From Nematostella vectensis (lineage: Eukaryota > Cnidaria > Anthozoa > Actiniaria > Edwardsiidae), in the NCBI RefSeq assembly GCF_932526225.1, contig NC_064037.1, positions 14,149,703 through 14,213,702 of the forward strand: a DNA stretch of 64,000 nt. The letters run 5' to 3'. A program made the position numbers and the translations under genes. How positions within the stretch are numbered: the first letter of the stretch is position 1; the number at the start of each line of letters is the position of its first letter. Below, one piece after another: positions 24,801-33,900 of the stretch. The notes below the pieces were generated by a model. The model had not been told where the DNA came from. It did not search any database and saw only the letters and a list, made by a program, of their open reading frames with translations.

Positions 24801-24841
24801 CTTTCCTCCGCAACGAACACATCATCCTCATCGTCCGCCAT
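15805..24841 (-). CDS. RUSF1: RUS family member 1 (C16orf58-like), complete, 13 exons
   Basis: Member of the RUS/DUF647 family (plant ROOT UV-B SENSITIVE proteins; human C16orf58); biochemical role poorly known. Exons 5' to 3': 24841-24686, 23939-23862, 23509-23395, 22898-22853, 22720-22582, 21971-21870, 21443-21373, 21147-20963, 19825-19762, 19129-19044, 18925-18813, 17107-17044, 15995-15805. Every junction is GT-AG and in phase, giving 1410 nt or 469 residues, close to the human length. Family strings: FLPQGYPESVSKDYLTYQFW, TGTLATQAML, LDCNAKKWRLFADIMND, AGGSTRAALTQHQARRDNMA, ETLVNLMALLAGL, HLYANYCAV, VVMETLN, and DEW near the C-terminus. Exon 12 (64 nt) is the least similar to the family but has a strong acceptor and fits the phase on both sides. 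Exon 11's end seeds a minisatellite in intron 11. Exon 1 is divergent from NIF3L1. Confidence 0.93.
16044..16230. mobile_element. MITE with about 50-bp terminal inverted repeats
   Basis: Left end AAGCCCCGTGCAAACTGCGC pairs with GCGGTTTGCACGGGGCTT at the right end, and pairing continues inward through CCAGCATTGCTGGCGAATT. Only a short central region is unpaired. Lies in RUSF1 intron 12. No coding capacity. Confidence 0.85.
16262..16745. repeat. Two diverged copies of a roughly 200-bp element
   Basis: Segments starting near 16277 and 16571 share CCAGGGGCTCATAAGTAGGG, TAGGATCAGGCTATTTTTAG and GCGCGGATTAGCCAATCAGA. Their ends are inverted relative to each other: CTATCAGCGTCTAAGAATCG near 16434 reappears as its complement near 16711. 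A related AGGGGTTCATAGGTAGGGGC occurs near 39026. Confidence 0.75.
17218..18842. repeat. 52-bp minisatellite built from the RUSF1 exon 11/intron 11 junction
   Basis: About 31 tandem units of 52 bp fill almost all of RUSF1 intron 11 and overlap the last bases of exon 11. On the RUSF1 sense strand each unit reads as an exon-like half ending CCGCCAGTAGAG, followed by GTAAGATACATAAATTGGCA. A higher-order period of 366 bp (seven units, one of 54 bp) is visible, with the 54-bp variant at about 17721, 18087 and 18453. The plus strand stays open in all three frames (up to 533 codons) because the unit lacks plus-strand stops; these frames are not genes. Confidence 0.95.
19365..19430. mobile_element. 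Fragment of repeat family J
   Basis: GGGGGGCATGCCCCAGTGTC followed by TCACCTGCTAC and ACGGCACTGC resembles the complement of the family J left end near 51389. Lies in RUSF1 intron 9. Confidence 0.5.
20442..20851. mobile_element. Inverted-repeat element with TTTCTCGAAAC termini
   Basis: The left end GGGGCTCGTTTCTCGAAAC is complementary to GTTTCGAGAAACGGGCGCC at 20833-20851. TTCTCGGGCCCGAAATT occurs twice inside (near 20471 and 20640). About 410 bp, non-coding, in RUSF1 intron 8. Confidence 0.75.
22171..22260 (+). repeat. Family L fragment (GGTGCGnnn...GCACCCCCCTGTGTAC)
   Basis: GTTCCCAGGATTGGTTAAGG, GGGTGTGCGTGCACCCCCCT and TGTGTACACTCCTG are shared with copies near 11456, 35955, 36365 and 38028. 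A short, CpG-containing, GC-rich repeat. Confidence 0.6.
23236..23387. repeat. 150-bp direct repeat, copy in RUSF1 intron 3
   Basis: Nearly identical to 26006-26150 in NIF3L1 intron 1: both contain ATCCTTTAGAAGG, GATCATGTCATTAGAAGAAC, GATGGAAAGGGGATA and ACTGATGATGGCAATGCTG. This copy begins a few bases inside the RUSF1 exon 3 donor. Confidence 0.88.
23662..23750. mobile_element. MITE family J, internally deleted copy (TIR GCCGTAGCAGG)
   Basis: Bounded by GCCGTAGCAGG and CCTGCTACGGC, 89 bp, with an internal AATATTGGGGGCA block also found at 46524 and 51433. Confidence 0.75.
23973..24329. mobile_element. MITE family A, copy 2 (inverted relative to copy 1)
   Basis: Starts TACCTGTCAACCTCC and ends GAGAGTTGACAGGGTA, with the same internal landmarks as 4021-4335 in reverse order. 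Lies in RUSF1 intron 1. Confidence 0.8.
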
Positions 24842-25114
24842 TTTGTTCTACATAGAAAAAATCACATAGCCGATTGCGGGTTTCCTGTGTGTCTGATATT
24901 CACAGTAAAGTTGTGTTTGTAACAAAAATAAAACAACTAAATGTCACTTATTTTGCGATGCCACCGCGTCTAAATTGTACTCAATCTTATATATTTTTAT
25001 TTAAATTTTATTAGTCTTTGCCTAAGTGGGAAAATGAAGGTTGGGTCTCCTGTGTTAGACTGAATGGGAGGTTCCAAGGTAGTAAAAAGAACCAAAATAA
25101 ATGTGTAGAAAACG
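24842..25114. promoter_or_regulatory. Divergent promoter interval between RUSF1 and NIF3L1
   Basis: The two start codons are 273 bp apart and point away from each other, so both 5' untranslated regions and promoters must share this interval or lie partly within the genes. AT-rich, with no TATA box I would commit to. Confidence 0.6.
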
Positions 25115-28100
25115 ATGCTTTCTAGATTTCTTGTTACTCGTCACGCTGTAAGATTAAGACCACTTTGCCTTTCATCTGTGCATCAAATGGATCTAAAGGA
25201 AGTTGTTTCCAATCTTGAATCCTGGGCGCCCACATCATTAGCGGAAAAATGGGATAATGTTGGTTTGTTAGTCGAACCCTCCGGGCAACATAATGTAAGG
25301 TCGATCCTCCTGACCAATGACTTGACCGAAAAAGTGCTCCAAGAAGCCATAGAGAAGCGCGCCAACATGATCATTAGCTACCATCCACCGATATTTGTAC
25401 CACTAAAGCGACTTACTTCTAAGAGCTTCAAAGAGAGAATCATTGTTAAAGCTATTGAGGAACGTATAGCTATTTATTCCCCACACACAGCTTTCGATGC
25501 AGTCTTTGGTGGCGTTAATGATTGGCTGGCTAAAGGTCTAGGACGTGGCTCTGTAGATCCAATAACATATTCAATGGAAGCATGTGTCAAGGGGTGTGAT
25601 TATAATGTCACGGCAATTGCCCCGTCTACCGAGGCAGCTGAAAAGATAAATAGTCAAATCAACTCCCTTGGTGGTATTGGGTCTAATAGTATTGGAAAGA
25701 CTGAGAGGTTTGTTTTATTAATGCTTTCTATTGTCTATTATTTGGTTTATTTGAATATATGATTATTTGAATCTATACAAAGGCTATAGCACCTAAAGCC
25801 CAGCTCAAACAGCACCAGATTTGCTGGTGGGGCGTTTGCCCACCAAAGCTGTGTTCAACATGTCCATCATGAAAAATGGTGTAGTATGGATGTATAAGGG
25901 CATGCCTACCACCTTTGGGGAGTCAGGATGGATGGCTTGCTCATGACCCAAACATTTTTTAGAACCTATCCATTTAACCCAGGGGGGATTTTGATAAAAA
26001 AAGACATCCTTTAGAAGGCGGATCATGTCATTAGAAGAACAGGAGAAAATCTTTTGATGGAAAGGGGATAAACTGTAGGTATATGTTCCTTGCAATTTTC
26101 ATGCACTTGTAGCATTTTAGTAACTGATGATGGCAATGCTGTTGCTTTGTTGTGGTGGAAGAAAGTTTTAACCCTAAGAGATAGCGAATCGAGAAAAAAA
26201 AATAAAACAAACATTAAACACCTCTTAGAAATAGCAGTTGGTCAAATTTTATACCCTAAAGGATAACAGAATCCGGAAAAAGGCTAAACATCCCCTTAGG
26301 AATAGCAGTTGGTCAAATTTTATACCCAGAGAGATAGCAAAATTGTAAAAAATCCTTCAACATCCCTTAAGGGATTGAAGCTGGCCGAAATTTTATACAC
26401 TAAAAGATAGGTCGACCACCCCTGTCTACTTTTCTGGAGAGTCCCCTCTGGGCCATTAAACAGCCAAAAATGTCTTAACTGGAAAGCAGAGAATAAGAGT
26501 GAGTGGGAGGGAACAGGGCACTGTTGCCAACTTCTATCGATATCTCTTTATAAATATTACTAAGGCTAGAAGGAGTGAGTGGCTTTGCTCAAGTGTACCT
26601 TGCATTCTAGCCTCCCTCGCAGGGGTTTTTAGGCAGGTCGCGAGGGAGGCTATATGCAGGTGTATACTTATTAAATTTGGTGTATGCAATACCATCTTAT
26701 ATTTGCTGCAAAACAAAACATGATGACAGTCAAAACTCACCCTCACTTCAATGTCTGCCAGAGTTGAGCTGCACTCTATTCATATGCCTTAACTTTACTA
26801 ATACTCCACCAACCAAATAGTTGTTCGTACAATGTTCATACGTTTTTCACTCTTAGGTTTGGAGACCCGGCATTACCTAAGATTGTGACACTTTGTTCAG
26901 GCGACACTCTAAGTGCTGTGATGCAGATACTGCAGAGTTACACTATCTACTACTTGGAAATCTACCCACTAGCAAAGGTATGTAGGGCCCAAGTGGTTAT
27001 ACGCAACTTTAGACAAGCACTAGGTTATACCAGTCCAGATATATGATGAAAGTATTTCTAATGGTAGCGTATTATCGTGGTAGTTGAACCCTCTGAATTA
27101 ACTCATATACTGTAAATGATCTAAATTTCAATGGTCTCCGTGGGGTGGGGGGGCTCAATAGATAGGAGGCATTTATTAGAAAGGGGCGTTTTACAAACTA
27201 TAACAATATCACAAACCCAAGTGCAGTGGGGCTCTAGTCTCAGTCAGGATCATTATAGCTTATGTAGCAAGTGTCTTGACAATAAGCAAGTCTCACCCAT
27301 TATAAGCCAAACCCAGATTAATTAAATTTGATTTATATCATCAAAATTCCTATGTCGCTTGTTTTTAAGCTGGCAGGAAGGGTAAGGGGGGGTATTAAAT
27401 AGAGGGGGGCGTTTGTCAGAGAGGGGCGTTCATTACAAATTTATATGCTTAGTGGGGCGTTCTGAGATAGGAGGTGTTCTTTAGATAGGGGGTGTTTATT
27501 AGATCATTTACAGCAGTAGAGCAAATGAGAAAGACTACAGTAGATATACATTGGGCCTGTTATGCACTAGCTAAGAGAGAGATGAGCGAAATGCTGGCCT
27601 ACCAAATTTACTTATTAATTTTCTACCAAATTTACAGAACATGAGATGTAGGCATTGTTTTATCTCTGATAGATAAAACATGTTAGCTAGTTAGAGAATT
27701 GCTGAATAGAGGTGTTCAGCTTAATTGGTAGCCATTTGGTAGAGGTAGCACAGTATTTTGCTCTTTATGATGAAAAGTAGGCTAAGTTTGCCCTCCTAGC
27801 TACAGAAAGAAGCCTTAGCAATCAAAGTCCAGTTTTGAAATAATTTATAATAACTTTCACTATATAACATGATTTTTTTTATTTTCTAGAAACCCATACC
27901 TGGTACTGGTAGTGGTAGATTATGTACTCTGGACACACCAGTAACACTACCTGACATCATCCACCGCATCAAGAAACACCTGCAGCTGTCCCATCTACGT
28001 GTGGCTTATGCCCCCTCTAAGGCTAAGGACACCTTGCTGTCAACTGTTGCCCTCTGTGCGGGGTCCGGGGCCAGTGTCCTGCAGGGTGTGGCTGCTGATG

Positions 28101-28297
28101 TGTACCTGACTGGGGAGATGTCCCACCATGAGGTTCTAGAAGCTGTGTCACGTGGTGTTCATGTGATTCTTTGCGAGCACAGTAATACTGAGCGTGGTTT
28201 TCTTGTGCCGTTCAGGCAGCAGCTATATAACATGTTGAGTGGACAAGTTCAGGTGATGGTTTCTGAAACAGACGCTGATCCTCTCCTTGTTGTTTGA
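25115..28297 (+). CDS. NIF3L1: NIF3-like protein 1, complete, 3 exons
   Basis: NIF3/DUF34 family protein with conserved dinuclear metal-site residues; the exact reaction in animals is unsettled. Exons 25115-25707, 26857-26977 and 27890-28297 join in phase to 373 residues, close to human NIF3L1 (377). Conserved pieces: WAPTSLAEKWDNVGLL near the N-terminus, ISYHPPIF and HTAFDAVFGGVNDWLA (metal-ligand His/Asp motifs), then LTGEMSHHEVLEA and CEHSNTERGF at the C-terminal half of the bipartite domain. The first 24 residues before MDLKEVV are basic and hydroxylated, a plausible mitochondrial presequence; Met at 25187 could be an alternative start. Intron 1 carries several repeats. Confidence 0.95.
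26006..26150. repeat. 150-bp direct repeat, copy in NIF3L1 intron 1
   Basis: Same sequence and orientation as 23236-23387 with few substitutions; diverges where the RUSF1 copy runs toward the exon 3 donor. Confidence 0.88.
26155..26430. repeat. About 80-bp degenerate tandem repeat in NIF3L1 intron 1
   Basis: Three units sharing GAAATAGCAGTTGGTCAAAT (or near variants), TTTTATACCC and an AGAGATAGC/AGGATAAC step. Related strings recur near 33120-33180 and 53440-53580, so the unit belongs to a dispersed family. Confidence 0.7.
26609..26650. mobile_element. Short palindrome of the AGCCTCCCTCGCAGG family
   Basis: AGCCTCCCTCGCAGG faces GCGAGGGAGGCT across a GGTTTTTAGGCA core. Same family as the longer hairpin at 49461-49524. 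Confidence 0.7.
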
Positions 28298-28371
28298 TCT
28301 AGTTTGTGACAATACAGATATAAAGTAACAGTAACACTAGGACTCTCTGATGACCAGGTAGAGACTGCATG

Positions 28372-28377
28372 AATAAA
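28372..28377 (+). terminator. Poly(A) signal for NIF3L1
   Basis: AATAAA about 75 bases after the stop codon. Confidence 0.65.
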
Positions 28378-28844
28378 TAAAAAAAACATAAGGAACCCAA
28401 TTTTATTTTTGTTAACCTTCTGAAAAAAAAAAATCAAGAGGGATCAGGGGTTGCGGGAGCGGAGGGGCAGGGGCAGCGGGTTTCAAGCGGGATATATGCA
28501 ACTGACAACAAATTTGTTGAACAGTTCAAAATCCAAGCGTTCTTATTAAAAGCATTTGGAACCACCACCCACCCTCCCCCCTAAAACCACCAACCATCCC
28601 TCCCCCTGGAACCACCACCCGCCCCTTTCCCCCAATTTCCCCCCCCCCCCACCCCCCCCTACACTTATGGGACCATTCCGCTGCCCCTGGAATAAAAGAA
28701 TAAAATAAAAAGGATGACATCTCGCCAAGCGAAAGCTTACTGTTATGCGATCGAGCCGTTCACAAAGCAAAGCATTCAAGGAAAAAGTATGAAATTTGCT
28801 AGTATGAGCAAATATAATATTCAAGGGAGCGACAACAAGTTAAA

Positions 28845-29066
28845 TAATGTCATTCAACCACTACTTTATTGTTGTTTACCATTGAAAATACATCGGTTTA
28901 TTTGCAAGAATAATAACCATCTACGAATGAAGTTTAATACCCTTTTAACGATATTTTATTGAAAGCATCTCAGCCACATGCTTGAATTAGCCGATGGAAA
29001 TGGATTCTTTGAGTGAGTCAGTATTGCCCGGGAGCATGAAATGGCGGCGTGATTGGCCTTCTTTAA
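28845..29066 (+). repeat. Interspersed repeat family K, copy 3
   Basis: Shares CATTCAACCACTACTTTATT, CTACGAATGAAGT, TTGAATTAGCCGATGG and GGCGGCGTGATTGGCCTTCT with copies at 3362, 11549 and 47880. Confidence 0.7.
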
Positions 29067-30962
29067 CTGAATGTCTGCGCGCGCAAATACCAGTCAAACA
29101 CACCAATAGTCGATCCACGAGGCCCCAGCATGTACTGGTATTGTGCTAATGTTGGGTGTCCTAGTGGGTCACCATGCGCTGGCCTTAACCCCATTATACC
29201 CCGACACCTGGAACTGAGTTATGGTATCACCATTCGTAGGGATAGCCTTTTGGCAGACCCAGCAAGTTCACAATGAAGAATTCCAAAACATGCTTTTCGT
29301 TACAATAAATCAATTTCACGTCTGAGACGATATGAGTTTTCACAAGGCTGAAATCGCCCCCCTTTTTGTTCATATGATTGACAGCCGTGCAGTGCCTTTT
29401 TAAGTCGTGCGCTATTTTTAAGTAACAGGTGGCCCCATTAGCTTTCGATTTTTTTTCTGGTGCTGTTAAAACGACTTTTTGTGCGGTCACAATGTTCTTT
29501 TTATACCTATTTTTTGTTATATTATCTTTTATTCATTTTTAGTACGCTTTTTATATTTTTTGTCTTATGTTCTTATTTATTTTAATTTTACTAATTGATA
29601 CGGTTACGTCTCACTCTCTTATTGAAAGATATTTATTGCACTTATTAAAGGAAAATCGGTCTGCTGGTCCGTGCATCGGAATTTTATTTAAGCATCGCGT
29701 TTACAATTCTAAGTGATTTGGTGATTGTTTTTCATGTCTTTGATAAATATTTACCGTCAAAGCGTGGCGTAAGTAAACTTGCAAAAAAGCATTCCTCGGC
29801 ACAGAATAACCAAAATGACCGCTAATTTTATACTCCTTGAAAAATTAAATGTTTAATTGTATTAGAATTACGGCGAAACTGTGCATTGTTCATTGTGATA
29901 AAGAATCGAAAAAAAAAGGACTGGTATTCGTTACCGAGCACGTGGCTAAAAACTCAAGACAAAACGGCATAAAGTTGTGCAAAATACACAGCAACATGGC
30001 CTGCACATTGTTCTATTGTTTATTTAAGCCTCAAAACACATACAATACGCATTGCATTATTACGGCGAGGCCCTATACAGTAGTAGTGAACTAGCGGAGC
30101 CAGTTCGAGAACTAAACTGCGAGTGAGCAATCGCTATATCTAAACGGTAGGTGACACGTGATTTATTCACGTCGAATTTCCGGCTTTCGGAATCCAACCT
30201 TTGGACATACAAATATAATCTTAGGATTTCTGTTTTAGAATAGAGTATCAGTCTCTTATTTTAACGGAACGAGGAAATAAGATTATACTTATTTTTTTAC
30301 CCACTTTGGAGTGTCACAAAACCTCGGTTGATAAACAAGATTTTTGCTGTAACTATTGATAAAAAAATTTAGCAACACTCTCGGCGGCTAATTGGAAGTC
30401 CCTTGCTTTTTTTAGTTGCCAGTAATCATTATCATTCACTTGACTATATTTATTTTTCTGTGAGTTTTACTTTTGGGCAAAGCTAATAAAGTAAAACGAT
30501 GAAAATAAAGTAAAGTTACGACAATATTTTTTTTCATAAATCCGCGAAACAAAGTGTAATATTGAAAGTGTAGCATTGAAGCGGCTAGAAGAGAACATAA
30601 ACAACAGTTCAAGATGGTACAAAGATTCCACCGGTTTATAAAAAACACCGAGTGGCATTCTGTTTTTCACCCTCAAGGGTAGGGTGGGAACAGCTTTGAC
30701 GCGTCACGCTTCGCGGTGCTCTTTGTCTATTGTGTTTGTCCTTGTGTTTGGCTCCCATAACAACTATCGTAACACATAAAGTCACGCTGCGGTGTCGCCG
30801 TGCATTGCTCTTTATTGGAAAAGCTTGTTCTTTTGGTCAATAACGCTAGTTTGTTTGATAACTTTTGAGTTAATTGAAATGAAACAATTTGATTGTTTTA
30901 TATTTGTGAAAGTCATTCAACGATTCGGAAAGCCAATTTAGTGTTGTTGTTGTGTTCTTACA

Positions 30963-33900
30963 ATGAAACAGGCCCGTGTGCATCCTCTACCAAGACCTGA
31001 AGAAGCACAAGAAATGCGTGAGTTAAATTACTTTAGGGATACGAGATCAGGCTCGACGAATAGCTGGACTCGTATTCGTAAAGGAGTCCATTCGCTTTCA
31101 AAGTGGAAACACTACAACAACTACATGCGAATAGATAACAACGCGAATTCGAATCGTGGTGATGGACCAGGTCCCCGAGACAGAGCGAATATTTACCGTC
31201 GACAGGAGAGCAAAAAGTCTCAATGTGCCTTGGATAGCGATGTAGAAGACTTAGGAAAAAGCAACTATATTTTAACGGATACACAAGGCTACGTGAAACC
31301 GCTTCCGATCGTCCAAAACGGGTCGCAGTCGGTCGCACCACTTGCCAGCAGTAGGGCCATGTTAATCTACTTCGCGAAATTGGCCAAGGCCAGTGTGGAA
31401 GAGGAGCAAGAGTTAGATTTTGACTTTTTAGAGGAGTTAATTCAGGACGGGGCCGATGTGAATTTCAGTGATCGGCACGGGCAGACGATATTGCACGAAG
31501 TTGCAAGGATATGGCATCCGGATGTAGCTAAGTTTATCCTGGAAAATGGAGGCAAAGTCAACGTTTCTGACAGCTACGGAAGGACACCGTTACATGTCGC
31601 CGCTGCTGTAGATTACCCAGAAATGGTCGAGTTCCTTTTCCAGAATGGAGGTAAACATAGAAAATTAGACCAAATTCGTGCAAAGTAATATTTGCTTATT
31701 TATTTGCTAAGATAAAATCGACTTTGTTTTGAGTGTTTTATTTTCGGGGAACATTAATTACTCTCCTATAAAAATTATTAGTAATAAATTAGTTTTTAAA
31801 AATCTATGTCAATATCTGTCACTTTTATAACCTTAAACCTCTAGAGAATTTTCATTTGCTTTTAAAAATATACATATTTAGCCTCTACTAATCTTAAAAA
31901 GTGTTCTTGTAAGGAAGTTATTTATCCCCAGGACTTCAAGGATATAATTGCTGCAAATGAGATTATGACAGGGAGGGGTTTTTGAGGATCTAGATAAAGA
32001 ATAACTTTCTTTTTCCATATAGCTGATCTAGAAGCTAAGACAACAGGAGAGCAGCAGACACCCACACATTATGCTGCCAAGAATGATGCTACAAAGTCCC
32101 TGAAGGTTTTGATAAAGTTGGGTGGAAACATGGACGATAGGGATTATAAGGGGAGAACTCCCCTTCAAGTTGCGGCAGAGCTTGGTAAGTCAACAACTGG
32201 AATGAATGGCAGGGGTGGATGCAGAGGGTCAGACTATTTATTGGAGGAATATTCTCTACTTCCTAGGATTTATTTCAATAAAGTTTTGAATTACTCTATA
32301 TCAGTATAAGCCCCATTATATAAATCTCCATTGTATAAATCTTTATGGAGTGGCATTTAGAACTCATTAACACTTCTGTGATGCCCATTCATTAAACCTC
32401 TTTTTATCATCATAAGTAATAGCACTACAATCAACATTTGTTATGATTGTGTTTCATTTGTTTTTATGTCTTTTTTTCTTATGAATACTGTTTTCATTTC
32501 TCATAATCACATTTTATTTTCATTATTATTTTTAATTTCTTATAACTGTTGGTTGTGCCCTCATGGACTTTTATTACAGTCTTGAAGGCATCAATAATCT
32601 TAACAAGGGTTCACTGTATATGCCTTTTTTTCATGTCTGCTCTGAAGAAGATAAAACTCTGGCAAAGTCAGCTTCAAGTTTATGCTGTACCCTATCCAGT
32701 AGTCTTAAGGTCACCTGTACTTGGGTGTTTCAATGATGTTATTTGTCCGATTGATATATCCTTTTATATCATTTTTACAGATCGTTCTGAGACGGCAAAG
32801 TTCTTGATTGATCAAGGCACTGCTGCAGGCGTCCAGGACACTAGCGGCAACTGTTCACTGTCAATCATGATCTCTAAGATGCCGCCTGTTGCTAAGGAAG
32901 CATTAGATCAATTCCATACCACTGACAGGGCAAATCGCAAGCAGTACTACTACCTAAATTACCTTGAGCCAGACCTTCCTGAGAATGGTGAGTACAGTTA
33001 GAGTAGTTAGATGTATTGAAAATAGGAGGGGGGGGGGTCTCCAACAAAAACAGACACTGGTGGTCATGAGCAAAATCAATTTGAGACCCAATAAAATGTA
33101 GCAGAATTGATATAATCTTTGAACACCACCTAAGGGATAGCATTTTGTAGAATTATATACCCCAAAATACCACCCCTGTCTTCTATTATATACCAGCAGG
33201 GGTATTGGAAAGGGGGGTTAATCTGTGTACCAATTTTTTTGGCCGTATTTCCTCCCTTACATCTCAAGGCCTAATCAGCCCTGATAGTTTGTTTTATTTA
33301 TTTGGAAATTTCGCTCATTGCATTTATTTCTTAGAGAGAAGACTAGTTTTGGTTACACACCCAAAAGGAATCTTCCTCTCCCTTCCCCCTCTCAGCTACC
33401 AAAAAGGAATCTTCCTCTCCCTCCCCCCTCTCAGCTGCCAAAAAGGAATCTTCCTCTCCCTCCCTCCTCTCAGCTACCAAAAAGGAATCTTCCTCTTCCT
33501 CTCCCATCTCAGCTGCCAAAAAGGAATCTTCCTCTCCCTCCCCCCTCTCAGTTACCAAAAAGGAATCTTCCTCTCCCTCCCCCTCTCAACTACCAAAAAT
33601 GAATCTTCCTCTCCTCCCCCCCCCCCCCCCCCCCGCTCTCAGCTGTCAAAAAGGAATCTTCCTCTCCCTCCCCCCTCACAGCTACCAAAAAGGAATCTTC
33701 CTCTCCCTCCCCCCTCTCAGTTACCGAAAAGGAATCTTCCTCTTCCTCCCCCCTCTCAGCTGCCAAAAAGGAATCTTCCTCTCCCTCCCCCCTCACAGCT
33801 ACCAAAAAGGAATCTTCCTCTCCCTCCCCCCTCTCAGTTACCAAAAAGGAATCTTCCTCTCCCTCCCCCCTCTCAACTACAAAAAAGGAATCTTCCTCTC

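Larger units (their letters stand above)
28298..30962. other. Intergenic stretch NIF3L1 to TRP gene
   Basis: Begins with the NIF3L1 3' end (AATAAA at 28372-28377). 28560-28680 is a CCACCACCC/CCCCCC-rich tract, and 28845-29066 is a family K repeat. The remainder is AT-rich with no supported gene. The promoter of the TRP gene should lie in the last few hundred bases, but I see no decisive element. Confidence 0.5.

Noticed and set aside
29100-29230. Possible 5S rRNA or tRNA-like sequence
   Set aside because: I could not find the internal promoter boxes or a cloverleaf fold; no RNA gene is supported.
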